Shown: positions 15,513 through 22,958 of the stretch, piece after piece
Layout: each line of letters opens with the position of its first letter
Numbering within the stretch: the stretch's first letter is position 1
Source: Clostridiales bacterium UBA6386
GTDB lineage: Bacteria > Bacillota > Clostridia > Oscillospirales > Oscillospiraceae
Reading direction: 5' to 3'
DNA length: 29,759 bases
Assembly: GCA_002437585.1 (NCBI GenBank)
Contig: DJQM01000045.1
Coordinates: 38,244-68,002, forward strand
Program-made: the position numbers and the translations under genes
The notes under the pieces: generated by a model
Database searches by the model: none
The model's input: the letters and a program-made list of their open reading frames with translations, nothing else
Told to the model about the DNA's origin: nothing

Positions 15513-15539
15513 CCTTGGGCGGAAAAGATCCGCCCAAGG
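15513..15539 (+). other. strong leader hairpin before the permease
   Basis: CCTTGGGCGG and CCGCCCAAGG form a perfect 10-bp stem with a 7-nt loop. An outer TCGG/CCGA pairing extends it across an internal loop. No T-run follows, so it is not a simple terminator. The usual PyrR-binding loop and the purine riboswitch core are not recognisable. It may be a regulatory leader or an inserted palindrome. Confidence 0.6.
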
Positions 15540-15600
15540 CCGAAGGCGAGGGAATCCGCGTATCCCGAAAAAGAAAAAAGAAAGAGAGGCACATATTCTT

Positions 15601-16968
15601 ATGGAAAACAACGAAGCTGTTTACGACGTAAGAAAGCTGGGCACCTCCAAGGCACTGATCCTGGGGGTACAGCACCTGTTCGCCATGTTCGGCGCCACGG
15701 TTCTGGTTCCCGCTCTGACCGGCCTGAACGTGTCCACCACCCTGCTGTTCGCGGGTCTGGGTACCTTGCTCTTCCATCTGGTCACCGGCCGGAAGGTTCC
15801 CGCGTTCCTCGGCTCCTCCTTCGCGTTCCTGGGCGGCTACGCCGCCATCGCCCCCGTGCTGGCAGACGGCTCCGCCAATGCACCGCTGCTCCCCTACGCC
15901 TGCTTCGGCGTGGCGGTGGCCGGTCTTGTGTACCTGGTGCTGGCAGGCTTCTTCAAGGCCTTCGGTGCCGGCAAGGTCATGCGCTATTTCCCGCCCATCG
16001 TCACCGGCCCCATCATCATCTGCATCGGCCTGTCCCTGGCCGGCTCCGCCATCAGCAACTGCCGTACCAATTGGCTCATTGCCATGGTGGCCATCCTCAT
16101 CGTGGTGGTGTGCAACATCTGGGGCAAGGGCATGGTGAAGATCGTTCCCATTCTGCTGGGTGTGGTCGGCTCCTATGTGTTCGCTCTGATCGTGGATCCC
16201 GCCTCCCGGGAAAGCGTGGCCAGCGCGGTTTCGCAGGCCGCTTGGTTCGGCAGCCCCGTGATCTGGGACAACACCGTATTCGCCCTGCTGTCCCGTGAGC
16301 ACGACAGCGGCCTGCTGGTCACCTCCGCCGTCACCATCGCTCCCATCGCTCTGGCCACTATGGTGGAGCATATCGGCGATATGTGCGCCATCTCCTCCAC
16401 CGTGGGAGAAAACTTCGTGGCCGATCCGGGGCTGCACCGGACTCTGACCGGCGACGGCCTGGCCACCACCATAGCCGCCCTGTTCGGTGCTCCCGCCAAC
16501 ACCACCTACGGAGAAAACACCGGCGTGCTGGCTCTGAGCAAGGTCTATGACCCCCGGGTCATCCGGCTGGCCGCCCTGTTTGCCATCATCCTGTCCTTCT
16601 GCCCCAAGTTTGCCGCGCTGATCGTGGCCATGCCCGCCGCCACCATGGGCGGTGTCAGCCTGGTGCTCTACGGCATGATCTCCGCCGTGGGCGTGCGCAA
16701 CGTGGTGGAAAATCAGGTAGACTTCACCAAGAGCCGCAACGTGCTGATCGCCGCCATGATCCTGGGTCTGGCCGTTGGCGTCAGCTACAACGGTGCCATT
16801 GTGATTCCCATCGGCTCCATGACCATCAGCCTGTCCGGCCTGGCCGTGGCCGCCTTGGTTGGTATCTTCATGAACGCCGTCCTGCCCGGCAAGGACTATG
16901 AGTTCGGTACCAACGCCCAGGGCGACACCTCCGTGAACTTCGGCACCGACGCTTACGAAAAGAAGTAA
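15601..16968 (+). CDS. uraA: uracil/xanthine permease, NCS2 family
   Basis: This 455-aa membrane protein has about 14 hydrophobic segments. The N-terminal GVQHLFAMFGATVLVPALTG block and GRKVPAFLGSSFAFLGG are typical of UraA/PyrP uracil-proton symporters. The substrate-binding glutamate motif TTYGENTGVLA and AATMGGVSLVLYG are also present. It imports a nucleobase, most likely uracil. The ribosome site is AGAGAGG. It has its own promoter at 15443-15471 and a terminator at 16985-17022, so it is probably a single-gene unit. Uracil versus xanthine specificity is from motif likeness only. Confidence 0.9.
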   Translation: MENNEAVYDVRKLGTSKALILGVQHLFAMFGATVLVPALTGLNVSTTLLFAGLGTLLFHLVTGRKVPAFLGSSFAFLGGYAAIAPVLADGSANAPLLPYACFGVAVAGLVYLVLAGFFKAFGAGKVMRYFPPIVTGPIIICIGLSLAGSAISNCRTNWLIAMVAILIVVVCNIWGKGMVKIVPILLGVVGSYVFALIVDPASRESVASAVSQAAWFGSPVIWDNTVFALLSREHDSGLLVTSAVTIAPIALATMVEHIGDMCAISSTVGENFVADPGLHRTLTGDGLATTIAALFGAPANTTYGENTGVLALSKVYDPRVIRLAALFAIILSFCPKFAALIVAMPAATMGGVSLVLYGMISAVGVRNVVENQVDFTKSRNVLIAAMILGLAVGVSYNGAIVIPIGSMTISLSGLAVAALVGIFMNAVLPGKDYEFGTNAQGDTSVNFGTDAYEKK

Positions 16969-16984
16969 GCTTTCAAAAAGCCTC

Positions 16985-17022
16985 ACCGCCCCCCGGTTCT
17001 TCGGAACCGGGGGGCGGTTTTG
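16985..17022 (+). terminator. rho-independent terminator of the permease gene
   Basis: CCGCCCCCCGGTTC and GAACCGGGGGGCGG form a perfect 14-bp stem with a TTCG tetraloop, followed by TTTTGT. Confidence 0.93.
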
Positions 17023-17039
17023 TCCGCCGAAACCCCGGC

Positions 17040-17067
17040 TTGACAGACTTGACCTGCCGGGTATAAT
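17040..17067 (+). promoter_or_regulatory. sigma-A promoter of the LysR gene
   Basis: TTGACA (17040-17045), 16 bp and TATAAT (17062-17067): both boxes are consensus. The start would be near 17074, with GGGAGG before the ATG at 17098. Confidence 0.88.
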
Positions 17068-17097
17068 AGAAGCAGCTACAAAAAACGGGAGGCTTCC

Positions 17098-17997
17098 ATG
17101 GATCTTCGCAGTCTGAATATTTTCATCGAGGTGGCGGAGCTGGGCAGCTTCACCCGGGCAGGGGAAAAGCTGGGCTACTCCCAGCCCACCATCTCCTTCC
17201 AGATCAAGCAATTGGAAAAGGAAATGGGTACCCAGCTGTTTGACCGGATCGGCCACACCGTCACCCTGACGGACACCGGCCGGGATGCCCTGGACTATGC
17301 CCAGAGAATCTGCCACTGCTGTCAGGAAATGCTGCTCACCGGCACCGGCCGCCGGGAACCGGCGGGCATTCTGCGGCTGGGCATGGCGGATTCCCTGTGC
17401 CAGCCCCTGATTGCGTCCCAGTTTGCCCGGTTCCGGAGTGCCTATCCCAAGGTCTCCCTCCAGGTCACTACCACGGACACCACAGGACTGCTGGAAAAGC
17501 TGGATCACAACGAGGTGGACATGCTGTGTACCATGGACGACCACGTTTATGACACCAACTATATAATCGCCGACGAGGAGGAGATCGGGGTACACTTCGT
17601 GGCCTCCCCTGCCCACCCATTGTCGAAGGCAAAGCGGGTGGAAATCAGCCAGCTTCTGGCCGAGCCCTTCCTGCTGACGGAGAAGGGCATGAGCTACCGC
17701 CGTCTCATGGACGAGCAGCTGGCTCGCAGCTCCCTGGAGATCAGCCCGGTGCTGGAGACCGGCCAGGCCGACCTGATCTGCACCCTGGTAGGCCAGAATA
17801 TGGGGCTGTCCTTCCTGCCGGATTACGTCACCGAGGGCATGGTGCGTCAGGGCGCACTCACCCGGCTGAACGTGCCGGAGCTTCATGTGGTGGTGTGGAA
17901 GCAGCTGCTCTACCGCCGGGAAAAGTGGCTGTCCGCCCCCATGCGGGTCATGATCGACCATCTGAAAACCCTTCGTCTGCTGGGAGGTATCTCATGA
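17098..17997 (+). CDS. LysR-family transcriptional regulator
   Basis: This is a 299-aa regulator. The winged helix-turn-helix at residues 1-60 has the LysR signature (FIEVAELGSFTRAGEKLGYSQPTISFQIKQLE, quoted only in part: SFTRAGEKLGYSQPTIS). A two-lobed effector-binding domain follows (about 90-295). The effector is unknown. Its stop overlaps the start of the VanX-like peptidase (ATGA), so the two are co-translated, which is unusual for LysR genes that regulate divergent targets. The permease upstream ends in its own terminator and faces the same way, so it is not an obvious target. Confidence 0.92.
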   Translation: MDLRSLNIFIEVAELGSFTRAGEKLGYSQPTISFQIKQLEKEMGTQLFDRIGHTVTLTDTGRDALDYAQRICHCCQEMLLTGTGRREPAGILRLGMADSLCQPLIASQFARFRSAYPKVSLQVTTTDTTGLLEKLDHNEVDMLCTMDDHVYDTNYIIADEEEIGVHFVASPAHPLSKAKRVEISQLLAEPFLLTEKGMSYRRLMDEQLARSSLEISPVLETGQADLICTLVGQNMGLSFLPDYVTEGMVRQGALTRLNVPELHVVVWKQLLYRREKWLSAPMRVMIDHLKTLRLLGGIS

Positions 17998-18704
17998 GAA
18001 AGCAATGGATCGGGGCTGTTCTGTCCGCGCTGGCATTGGCAGGCTGCGCCCAGGCACCCCAGGAGACCCAGCCGGAAACAGTGCCCCAGGCAGTGGTGTA
18101 CACCTATCCGGAGGAAACCACGGAAACCGCAGAGACCACCGTCCCGGAACCGGAGGACAGTGATTTTGTCCGGGTGCTGGACTACATTCCGGAAGCCCGG
18201 CAGGAGCTGGCCTATGCAACGGCGAATAACTTTACCGGTACGGCCATTTATGATTTTACCGATGCCTGGCTGCGCTACGGCACGGTGAAAAAGCTGAAGG
18301 CGGTCAGTGAAGACCTTTCTCAGCTGGGTCTGGGGCTGAAAATCTGGGACGCTTTCCGACCGGTCAATGCCCAGAAGTCGCTTTGGATTGTCTTTCCCAA
18401 CTCCGCCTATGTTGCCAATCCCGCAAGCGGCCTGAGCCCTCACTGCCGGGGCAGTGCCGTGGATCTGACTCTGGTCGATGCCGACGGCAATGAACTGGAA
18501 ATGCCCACAGGCTTTGACGATTTTTCCGCAAAGGCCGACCGGGACTATTCCGACTGCACCCCAGAGGCGGCGCAGCACGCCCAGCTGCTGGAAATCCTCA
18601 TGGAAAAGCACGGCTTTGTGGGATATTCACGGGAATGGTGGCACTTTGCCGACGAGGATGCGTATCCCGTTGATGAGAATTTCATCCCGCCCGGGAAAAG
18701 TTAA
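17994..18704 (+). CDS. VanX-like D-Ala-D-Ala peptidase lipoprotein (M15 family)
   Basis: This 236-aa protein starts MRKQWIG, overlapping the LysR stop, with GGGAGG upstream. It has a lipoprotein signal with lipobox LAGC (Cys18) and a T/E/P-rich flexible linker (about 20-55). The zinc peptidase domain carries DAFRP (119-123), SPHCRGSAVD with zinc ligands H150 and D157, and EWWHF with E214 and H217. M15D enzymes cut D-Ala-D-Ala dipeptide, and relatives trim peptidoglycan termini. As a membrane-anchored extracytoplasmic protein it is more likely a wall-remodelling or dipeptide-salvage enzyme than a vancomycin-resistance determinant, since no vanH or vanA is nearby. Confidence 0.9.
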   Translation: MRKQWIGAVLSALALAGCAQAPQETQPETVPQAVVYTYPEETTETAETTVPEPEDSDFVRVLDYIPEARQELAYATANNFTGTAIYDFTDAWLRYGTVKKLKAVSEDLSQLGLGLKIWDAFRPVNAQKSLWIVFPNSAYVANPASGLSPHCRGSAVDLTLVDADGNELEMPTGFDDFSAKADRDYSDCTPEAAQHAQLLEILMEKHGFVGYSREWWHFADEDAYPVDENFIPPGKS

Positions 18705-18737
18705 CACCAATTTCAAACTTTTTCCCCAAAATCAGGA

Positions 18738-18743
18738 TATAAT
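18738..18743 (+). promoter_or_regulatory. -10 box before the metallochaperone GTPase gene
   Basis: A perfect TATAAT sits 48 nt before the ATG at 18791. The best -35 candidate, TTCAAA at 18712-18717, has a 20-bp spacer and is poor, so an activator or another arrangement is possible. I could not find a clear Zur palindrome. Confidence 0.45.
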
Positions 18744-18790
18744 GACGTGTTGGAAAATAGAATCGACACACATGGAAAGGTGAGATATTT

Positions 18791-19969
18791 ATGACAAAAA
18801 TTGACATTTACTCCGGCTTCCTGGGAGCCGGCAAGACTACCCTCATCAAGAAGCTGATCTCCGAGGCCTACAAGGGTCAGAAAATCGTGCTGATCGAGAA
18901 CGAGTTCGGCGAGATCGGCATTGACGGCGGCTTTTTGCAGGATGCGGGCATTCAGATCACCGAGATGAACTCCGGCTGCATCTGCTGCTCCCTGGTGGGC
19001 GACTTCGGCAAGGCTCTGACCAACGTCATCGAGCAGTACCATCCCGACCGGATCCTCATTGAGCCTTCCGGCGTGGGCAAGCTGTCCGACGTGATCGGCG
19101 CCGTAAAGAAGGTCATGAACGACCAGGTGACCCTGGGCTACACCGTGGCCGTGGTGGACGCGGGCAAGGTCAAGGTCTACATGAAGAACTTCGGCGAGTT
19201 CTACAACGACCAGGTGGAAACCGCCTCCACCATTGTCCTGTCCCGGACGGATTCCATTCCCCAGGCCAAGCTGGATGCCGCCGTGGCCATGCTCCGGGAG
19301 CATAATGACAAGGCCGTCATCGTCACCACCCCCTGGAGCGAGCTGACCGGCGAGCAGCTGACTGCCGCCATGGAGGGTCAATCCACCCTGGCGCAGGAGC
19401 TTGCCCAGCTGGTGCATGAGCACGAGCATCATCGCCACCATCATGACCATGACCACGACGAGGAGGATGACGACGAGGACGGCTGCTGCGGCGGCCATCC
19501 TCATCACGATGATGACGGCGAGGATGCGCATGCGCATCACCATCATCACGACCATGACGAGGATGACGGAAAGGGTTGCTGCTGCGGTCACCATCACCAT
19601 CATGATGAAGCGCACGAGCATGACGAGCACTGCGCCTGCGGCTGCCACGACCATGACCACGAGCATCATCACCACCATCACCACGACCACGATGCCGACG
19701 AGGTGTTCACCTCCTGGGGCGTGGAAACTGCCCGGAAGTTCGACAAGGACACCGTGGAGAAGGCACTGCACGCCCTGGACTCCGGCAAGTACGGCATGAT
19801 CCTCCGGGCCAAGGGCATTCTGCCTGCCGCCGACGGCACCTGGATTCACTTCGACTATGTACCTGAGGAAACCAGCGTCCGTCTGGGCAGCGCGGATATC
19901 ACCGGCAAGCTGTGCGTCATCGGCTCCAAGCTGGACGAGCAGGCCATTGCCCGGCTGTTCGGGGTGTAA
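18791..19969 (+). CDS. COG0523 (CobW/ZNG1-like) GTPase metallochaperone with His-rich linker
   Basis: This 392-aa P-loop GTPase has Walker A FLGAGKTT (10-17), the metal-binding GCICC motif (62-66), EPSG (91-94) and SRTD (151-154) in place of NKxD. It is one of the G3E family that hands metal ions, mostly zinc, to client enzymes. Residues 209-301 hold 38 histidines and 8 cysteines among many Asp and Glu residues, a metal-storage or sensing linker. The CobW C-terminal domain follows (about 303-392, with GMILRAKGILP). The next gene starts 2 bp after its stop. Zinc is the likeliest metal, but nickel or cobalt is not excluded. Confidence 0.92.
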   Translation: MTKIDIYSGFLGAGKTTLIKKLISEAYKGQKIVLIENEFGEIGIDGGFLQDAGIQITEMNSGCICCSLVGDFGKALTNVIEQYHPDRILIEPSGVGKLSDVIGAVKKVMNDQVTLGYTVAVVDAGKVKVYMKNFGEFYNDQVETASTIVLSRTDSIPQAKLDAAVAMLREHNDKAVIVTTPWSELTGEQLTAAMEGQSTLAQELAQLVHEHEHHRHHHDHDHDEEDDDEDGCCGGHPHHDDDGEDAHAHHHHHDHDEDDGKGCCCGHHHHHDEAHEHDEHCACGCHDHDHEHHHHHHHDHDADEVFTSWGVETARKFDKDTVEKALHALDSGKYGMILRAKGILPAADGTWIHFDYVPEETSVRLGSADITGKLCVIGSKLDEQAIARLFGV

Positions 19970-19971
19970 GT

Positions 19972-20916
19972 ATGCAGCAGATTCCCGTTTATGCCTTTAC
20001 CGGCTTCCTGGATTCCGGCAAGACGAAATTCATCCAGGAAACCCTGGAGGATCCCCGGTTCAACGCCGGGGAGAAGACCCTGCTGCTTCTGTTTGAGGAG
20101 GGCGAGGAGGAATACGATCTTTCCAGCTACCCCTACAAGAACGTCTATATTGAGGTTCTGGATCAGCAGACCGTCACCACGAAAGAGCTTCAGACCCTGC
20201 AGAAAAAGTACAACGCCGAGCGGGTGGTGGCAGAGCTGAACGGTATGCAGAAGGTGGGCGACCTGTACATGCGCTTTCCGGAAAACTGGGTCATCGCCCA
20301 GGAGATCATGTTCGCCGACTCCACCACCATCATGGCCTTCAACGCCAATATGCGCAATCTCGTCATGGACAAGCTGGTGGGTGCCCAGATGGTGGTTTTC
20401 AACCGGCTGCAAAAGGGTCAGGATGTGATGCCCTTCCACAAGCTGGCTCGCGCCGCCTCCCGGAAAATCGACATTCTCTACGATTACACCGACGGCACCA
20501 CGGAATTTGACCGGATTGAAGACCCCCTGCCCTTCGACATCAACGCCCCCATCGTGGAGATCAAGGACGAGGACTTCGCCCTGTGGTATCGGGACATCAG
20601 CGAGGAGCCTCAGAAGTACGACGGCAAAACCGTCCGCTTCAAGGGTCAGGTGGCCATGCTCCGCCGGGACAAGAATGGCATGTTCGCTCCGGGTCGGTTC
20701 GTCATGACCTGCTGCGTGGAGGACATCCAGTTCTGCGGCATTCCCTGCCGCTATGAAGGCGCGTCCCAGCTGAAAAGCCGGGACTGGGTCATGGTAACGG
20801 CCAAGGTCAGCGCGGAGAAGCACCCCCTGTACAAGGGCGATGTTGGCCCCATGCTTACCGCTCTGGAAGTCACTACCGGTGCTCAGCCTGCCGATCCGGA
20901 TGTGGCTGCCTTCTAA
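19972..20916 (+). CDS. G3E-like P-loop GTPase fused to a YcgQ-like (TIGR03943/DUF1980-type) domain
   Basis: This 314-aa protein opens with VYAFTGFLDSGKTKF, a G3E-type Walker A (11-18). It lacks the CXCC motif and has VFNRLQKG (142-149) at the usual NKxD position. Residues about 195-310 resemble the C-terminal soluble part of YcgQ/TIGR03943 proteins: KYDGKTVRFKGQVAML, then GRFVMTCCVEDIQFCGIPCRYEG, then DWVMVTAKV. YcgQ and the permease YcgR are genetically linked to COG0523 GTPases in Firmicutes. The start I use is 2 bp after the upstream stop. It probably works with the preceding metallochaperone. The fusion is inferred from motif likeness. Confidence 0.78.
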   Translation: MQQIPVYAFTGFLDSGKTKFIQETLEDPRFNAGEKTLLLLFEEGEEEYDLSSYPYKNVYIEVLDQQTVTTKELQTLQKKYNAERVVAELNGMQKVGDLYMRFPENWVIAQEIMFADSTTIMAFNANMRNLVMDKLVGAQMVVFNRLQKGQDVMPFHKLARAASRKIDILYDYTDGTTEFDRIEDPLPFDINAPIVEIKDEDFALWYRDISEEPQKYDGKTVRFKGQVAMLRRDKNGMFAPGRFVMTCCVEDIQFCGIPCRYEGASQLKSRDWVMVTAKVSAEKHPLYKGDVGPMLTALEVTTGAQPADPDVAAF

Positions 20917-20959
20917 AGAAAAGCCTGCCTGAATACAGATAGAACAAGGAGGAATTGTT

Positions 20960-21670
20960 ATGACTGCGTCCGATATGCGAAAAGCTGCCCGGGAAAACCT
21001 GGCAGGAAACTGGGGCATTTCCGTTGGCGTCACGCTGGTAGCCGCTGTGCTGGGCGGCATGGTTCTGGGCGGTGGTGACGCTTCCCGCTATGTCTGTAAT
21101 TTTGCCTCGAACGGTGGTATGGACGGACTCCCCACGGTTCTGCGCATGATTCTCGTGCCCGTACTCTCCGGCCTTGGCATCTGGGGGCTGCTGTGCTTCC
21201 TGCTGGGCGGCACCGTGGAGCTGGGGCACGCCGAGTTTCTGCTCCGGCAGTACCGGGGCGAGCCTCTGACCTTTGACACCCTGTTCAGCCAGTTCGACCG
21301 GTTCGGCACCGGCTTTGCCCAGAAGTTCCTGCGAACGCTGTACGTCTTCCTGTGGTCTCTGCTGCTGGTGATTCCCGGAATCGTGAAAAGCTTCAGCTAC
21401 GCCATGACCCCCTTTATTCTGGCGGAGCACCCGGAAATGACCGCGTCCCAGGCCATCGACGCTTCCAAAGCCATGATGGACGGACACAAGATGGATCTGT
21501 TTCTGCTCCAGCTGACCTTCATCGGCTGGGAGCTGCTGTGCGGGTTTACCCTGGGCATTGGCTTGCTGTTCCTGAATCCTTACCGGAACGCCGCTACCGC
21601 CGTGTTCTATGAGAACCTGAAAAAAGGTGCCAAGCCCCAGGCAGACTATGTGCCGCCGGTGGAGTTCTAA
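20960..21670 (+). CDS. DUF975 family membrane protein
   Basis: This 236-aa protein starts MTASDMRKAARENLAGNW, the typical DUF975 opening (an R-x-x-A-R-x-x-L-x-G-N-W pattern). About five hydrophobic segments follow, with SQAIDASKAMMDGHKMDLFLLQL, typical of the family, near residues 167-189. It has a strong ribosome site (AAGGAGG) and lies 43 bp after the GTPase pair. It ends in a clear terminator and is probably the last gene of that unit. Function is unknown for the family. Confidence 0.88.
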   Translation: MTASDMRKAARENLAGNWGISVGVTLVAAVLGGMVLGGGDASRYVCNFASNGGMDGLPTVLRMILVPVLSGLGIWGLLCFLLGGTVELGHAEFLLRQYRGEPLTFDTLFSQFDRFGTGFAQKFLRTLYVFLWSLLLVIPGIVKSFSYAMTPFILAEHPEMTASQAIDASKAMMDGHKMDLFLLQLTFIGWELLCGFTLGIGLLFLNPYRNAATAVFYENLKKGAKPQADYVPPVEF

Positions 21671-21679
21671 AAAATCGCA

Positions 21680-21717
21680 AAAAGTCAGCCATTGCCTTTG
21701 CAATGGCTGACTTTTTT
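21680..21717 (+). terminator. rho-independent terminator after the DUF975 gene
   Basis: GTCAGCCATTGC and GCAATGGCTGAC form a perfect 12-bp stem, loop CTTT, flanked by AAAA before and TTTTTT after. Confidence 0.95.
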
Positions 21718-21718
21718 A

Positions 21719-21939
21719 GGGCAACACCGTACAATTTGACAAGCAGACTCCGCCGGGATTTTTACCCCGGTTCAAAGTCTGGAAAAGGTCGGAATCCTGT
21801 ATGCACCCGCAAGGGATATGCCGCAGCCGTAAGCCAGCTTACGCCGGCAACCGCCGCGCTATATTTCCCGCTTTTGAACCCGCACGGATAAAGGAAAAGA
21901 TCCACTGCCCGGCCGATGACGATTTCATCAGAGCTTCCC
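21719..21939. repeat. palindromic repeat element D (long form)
   Basis: The right end, read on the minus strand, is GGGGAAGCTCTGATGAAATCG, matching the ends of elements B and C. Further in, minus-strand GGATCTTTT and GGTTCAAAA also parallel element C. The left end differs (AGGGCAACACCGTACAATTT). Internal palindromes include CGTAAG-CCAG-CTTACG. No protein is convincing. It begins right at the DUF975 terminator and runs into the 3' end of the minus-strand gene at 21928. Confidence 0.7.
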
Positions 21940-22764
21940 CAAGATTCCATCCATGGCATCCGCCGTAACATAATCCAGGGGGATACCGCCCATGGCGGCG
22001 GCCATGTCCGTGTAGGAGCTGCCGCAGCTTCCGTAAATCCTCCGGGTCATGGACAGGGTCAGAAGCTCCACAAAGGCGGCCTTGATGCCCGCGGGCGTAT
22101 CCCGCCCCAGGGCTTTGCTGTCATTGAAGAATACGATTTCCGCATCCCGGTTATAGGTGTGGGAGAAAAATTTCCGCAGGGAGCCGTCATCCGTGGCGAG
22201 GTAGAACCGGGTGTCGGGATTCTCTTTCAGCCGCGCCTCCAGCACCCGGCAGAACAGCTCCGTGGGGCTTTGCCGGATGCTCACGCTGTGATCGGTGCGG
22301 CGGATGTGCAGGCCAATTACCGGATGCTGCCCGCCCTGGGTGATTTTCCCGATTTTCTCCCTGGCCAGAGTCTCCAGCTCCGGCGCGGGGGTGAAAATGG
22401 AGCAGTCCACATCCCGGGAATCCTTGTGGAAGGTCTCACAGGTTTCATAATAGGTCTTGTCCTGGGGAATCAGATTTCCCGCCTGCTTGGCATTCATCAC
22501 CTGATTGTTTCCAACCCGGTGCCGGTAGCCCAGCCGCAGTCGGTAATAGACAAGCTTCTCGGCCAAATTGTCCCCGCCCTTTACGTCCACAACCCGGATG
22601 TCCCGGGGCAGGGAAAAAAGAGCCTTTGCCGGGCAGTTCAGCTCTTCGTTTGCCGTCCATTTGACGACCAGCTTCCCGCCCTGGGGGCGGATCAGCTGAT
22701 AGGCAGAGGCGATGACCCGCATCCGGTTGCACAGGCCGCCGATGGGTTCCACATAGACTTTCAT
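21928..22764 (-). CDS. fucosyltransferase-like glycosyltransferase
   Basis: This 278-aa protein starts MKVYVEPIGGLCNRMRV, with GGAG about 10 nt upstream; the longer frame to 22794 has no ribosome site. The GGLCNRM start and GLHIRRTDHSVSIRQSP, near residue 175, recall the GDP-fucose-binding HIRRxD motif of NodZ/GT23- and GT11-type fucosyltransferases. No membrane segment is present. It stands alone with its own promoter and no sugar-nucleotide genes beside it. The last residues (GKL) and the stop codon are supplied by repeat element D, so the original C-terminus may have been altered. The superfamily call is moderate and the substrate unknown. Confidence 0.65.
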   Translation of the reverse strand: MKVYVEPIGGLCNRMRVIASAYQLIRPQGGKLVVKWTANEELNCPAKALFSLPRDIRVVDVKGGDNLAEKLVYYRLRLGYRHRVGNNQVMNAKQAGNLIPQDKTYYETCETFHKDSRDVDCSIFTPAPELETLAREKIGKITQGGQHPVIGLHIRRTDHSVSIRQSPTELFCRVLEARLKENPDTRFYLATDDGSLRKFFSHTYNRDAEIVFFNDSKALGRDTPAGIKAAFVELLTLSMTRRIYGSCGSSYTDMAAAMGGIPLDYVTADAMDGILGKL

Positions 22765-22802
22765 ATCCGCAGTGCTCCATGTCCATAGAATCAAGTGACA
22801 GC

Positions 22803-22831
22803 ATCATAACACACAAATCAGGAAAAATCAA
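22803..22831 (-). promoter_or_regulatory. sigma-A promoter of the glycosyltransferase-like gene
   Basis: On the minus strand, TTGATT (22826-22831), a 17-bp spacer and TATGAT (22803-22808). It leaves a leader of about 33 nt. Confidence 0.7.
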
Positions 22832-22894
22832 TCATAATGTATGAATATTAGACATTTTTCAGGAAAAATCCGATGAATTTTCACATTCCCTCTA

Positions 22895-22923
22895 TTGAAT
22901 TTTCGGCATTTCGGTGCTATACT
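22895..22923 (+). promoter_or_regulatory. sigma-A promoter of the MATE transporter gene
   Basis: TTGAAT (22895-22900), a 17-bp spacer and TATACT (22918-22923), with the transcription start near 22930. It is back to back with the promoter at 22803-22831. Confidence 0.8.
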
Positions 22924-22958
22924 CTTACGGGTAAAAATACGCAATGGGAGAAAATGGA

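Noticed and set aside
15478..15600. PyrR attenuator or purine riboswitch before the permease
   Set aside because: There is no terminator with a T-run, no recognisable PyrR-binding loop and no purine aptamer core.
15460..17961. A minus-strand open frame of 833 codons opposite the permease and LysR genes
   Set aside because: It is antisense to two well-recognised genes, is low-complexity (rich in H, G, Q, V) and crosses a terminator and a promoter. It arises from the strong GC bias at third codon positions.
17994..18704. Vancomycin-resistance vanX
   Set aside because: It has a lipoprotein signal and no vanH, vanA, vanR or vanS nearby, so a cytoplasmic resistance role is unlikely although the catalytic motifs fit the family.
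21768..21870. Cobalamin-riboswitch-like words (GGTCGGAATCC, ACCCGCAA, GTAAGCCAG) inside element D
   Set aside because: The pieces occur in the right order but the closing stems do not form. ACCCGCAAGGG makes its own GNRA-loop hairpin, the segment belongs to a repeat element, and no cobalamin gene follows on either side.
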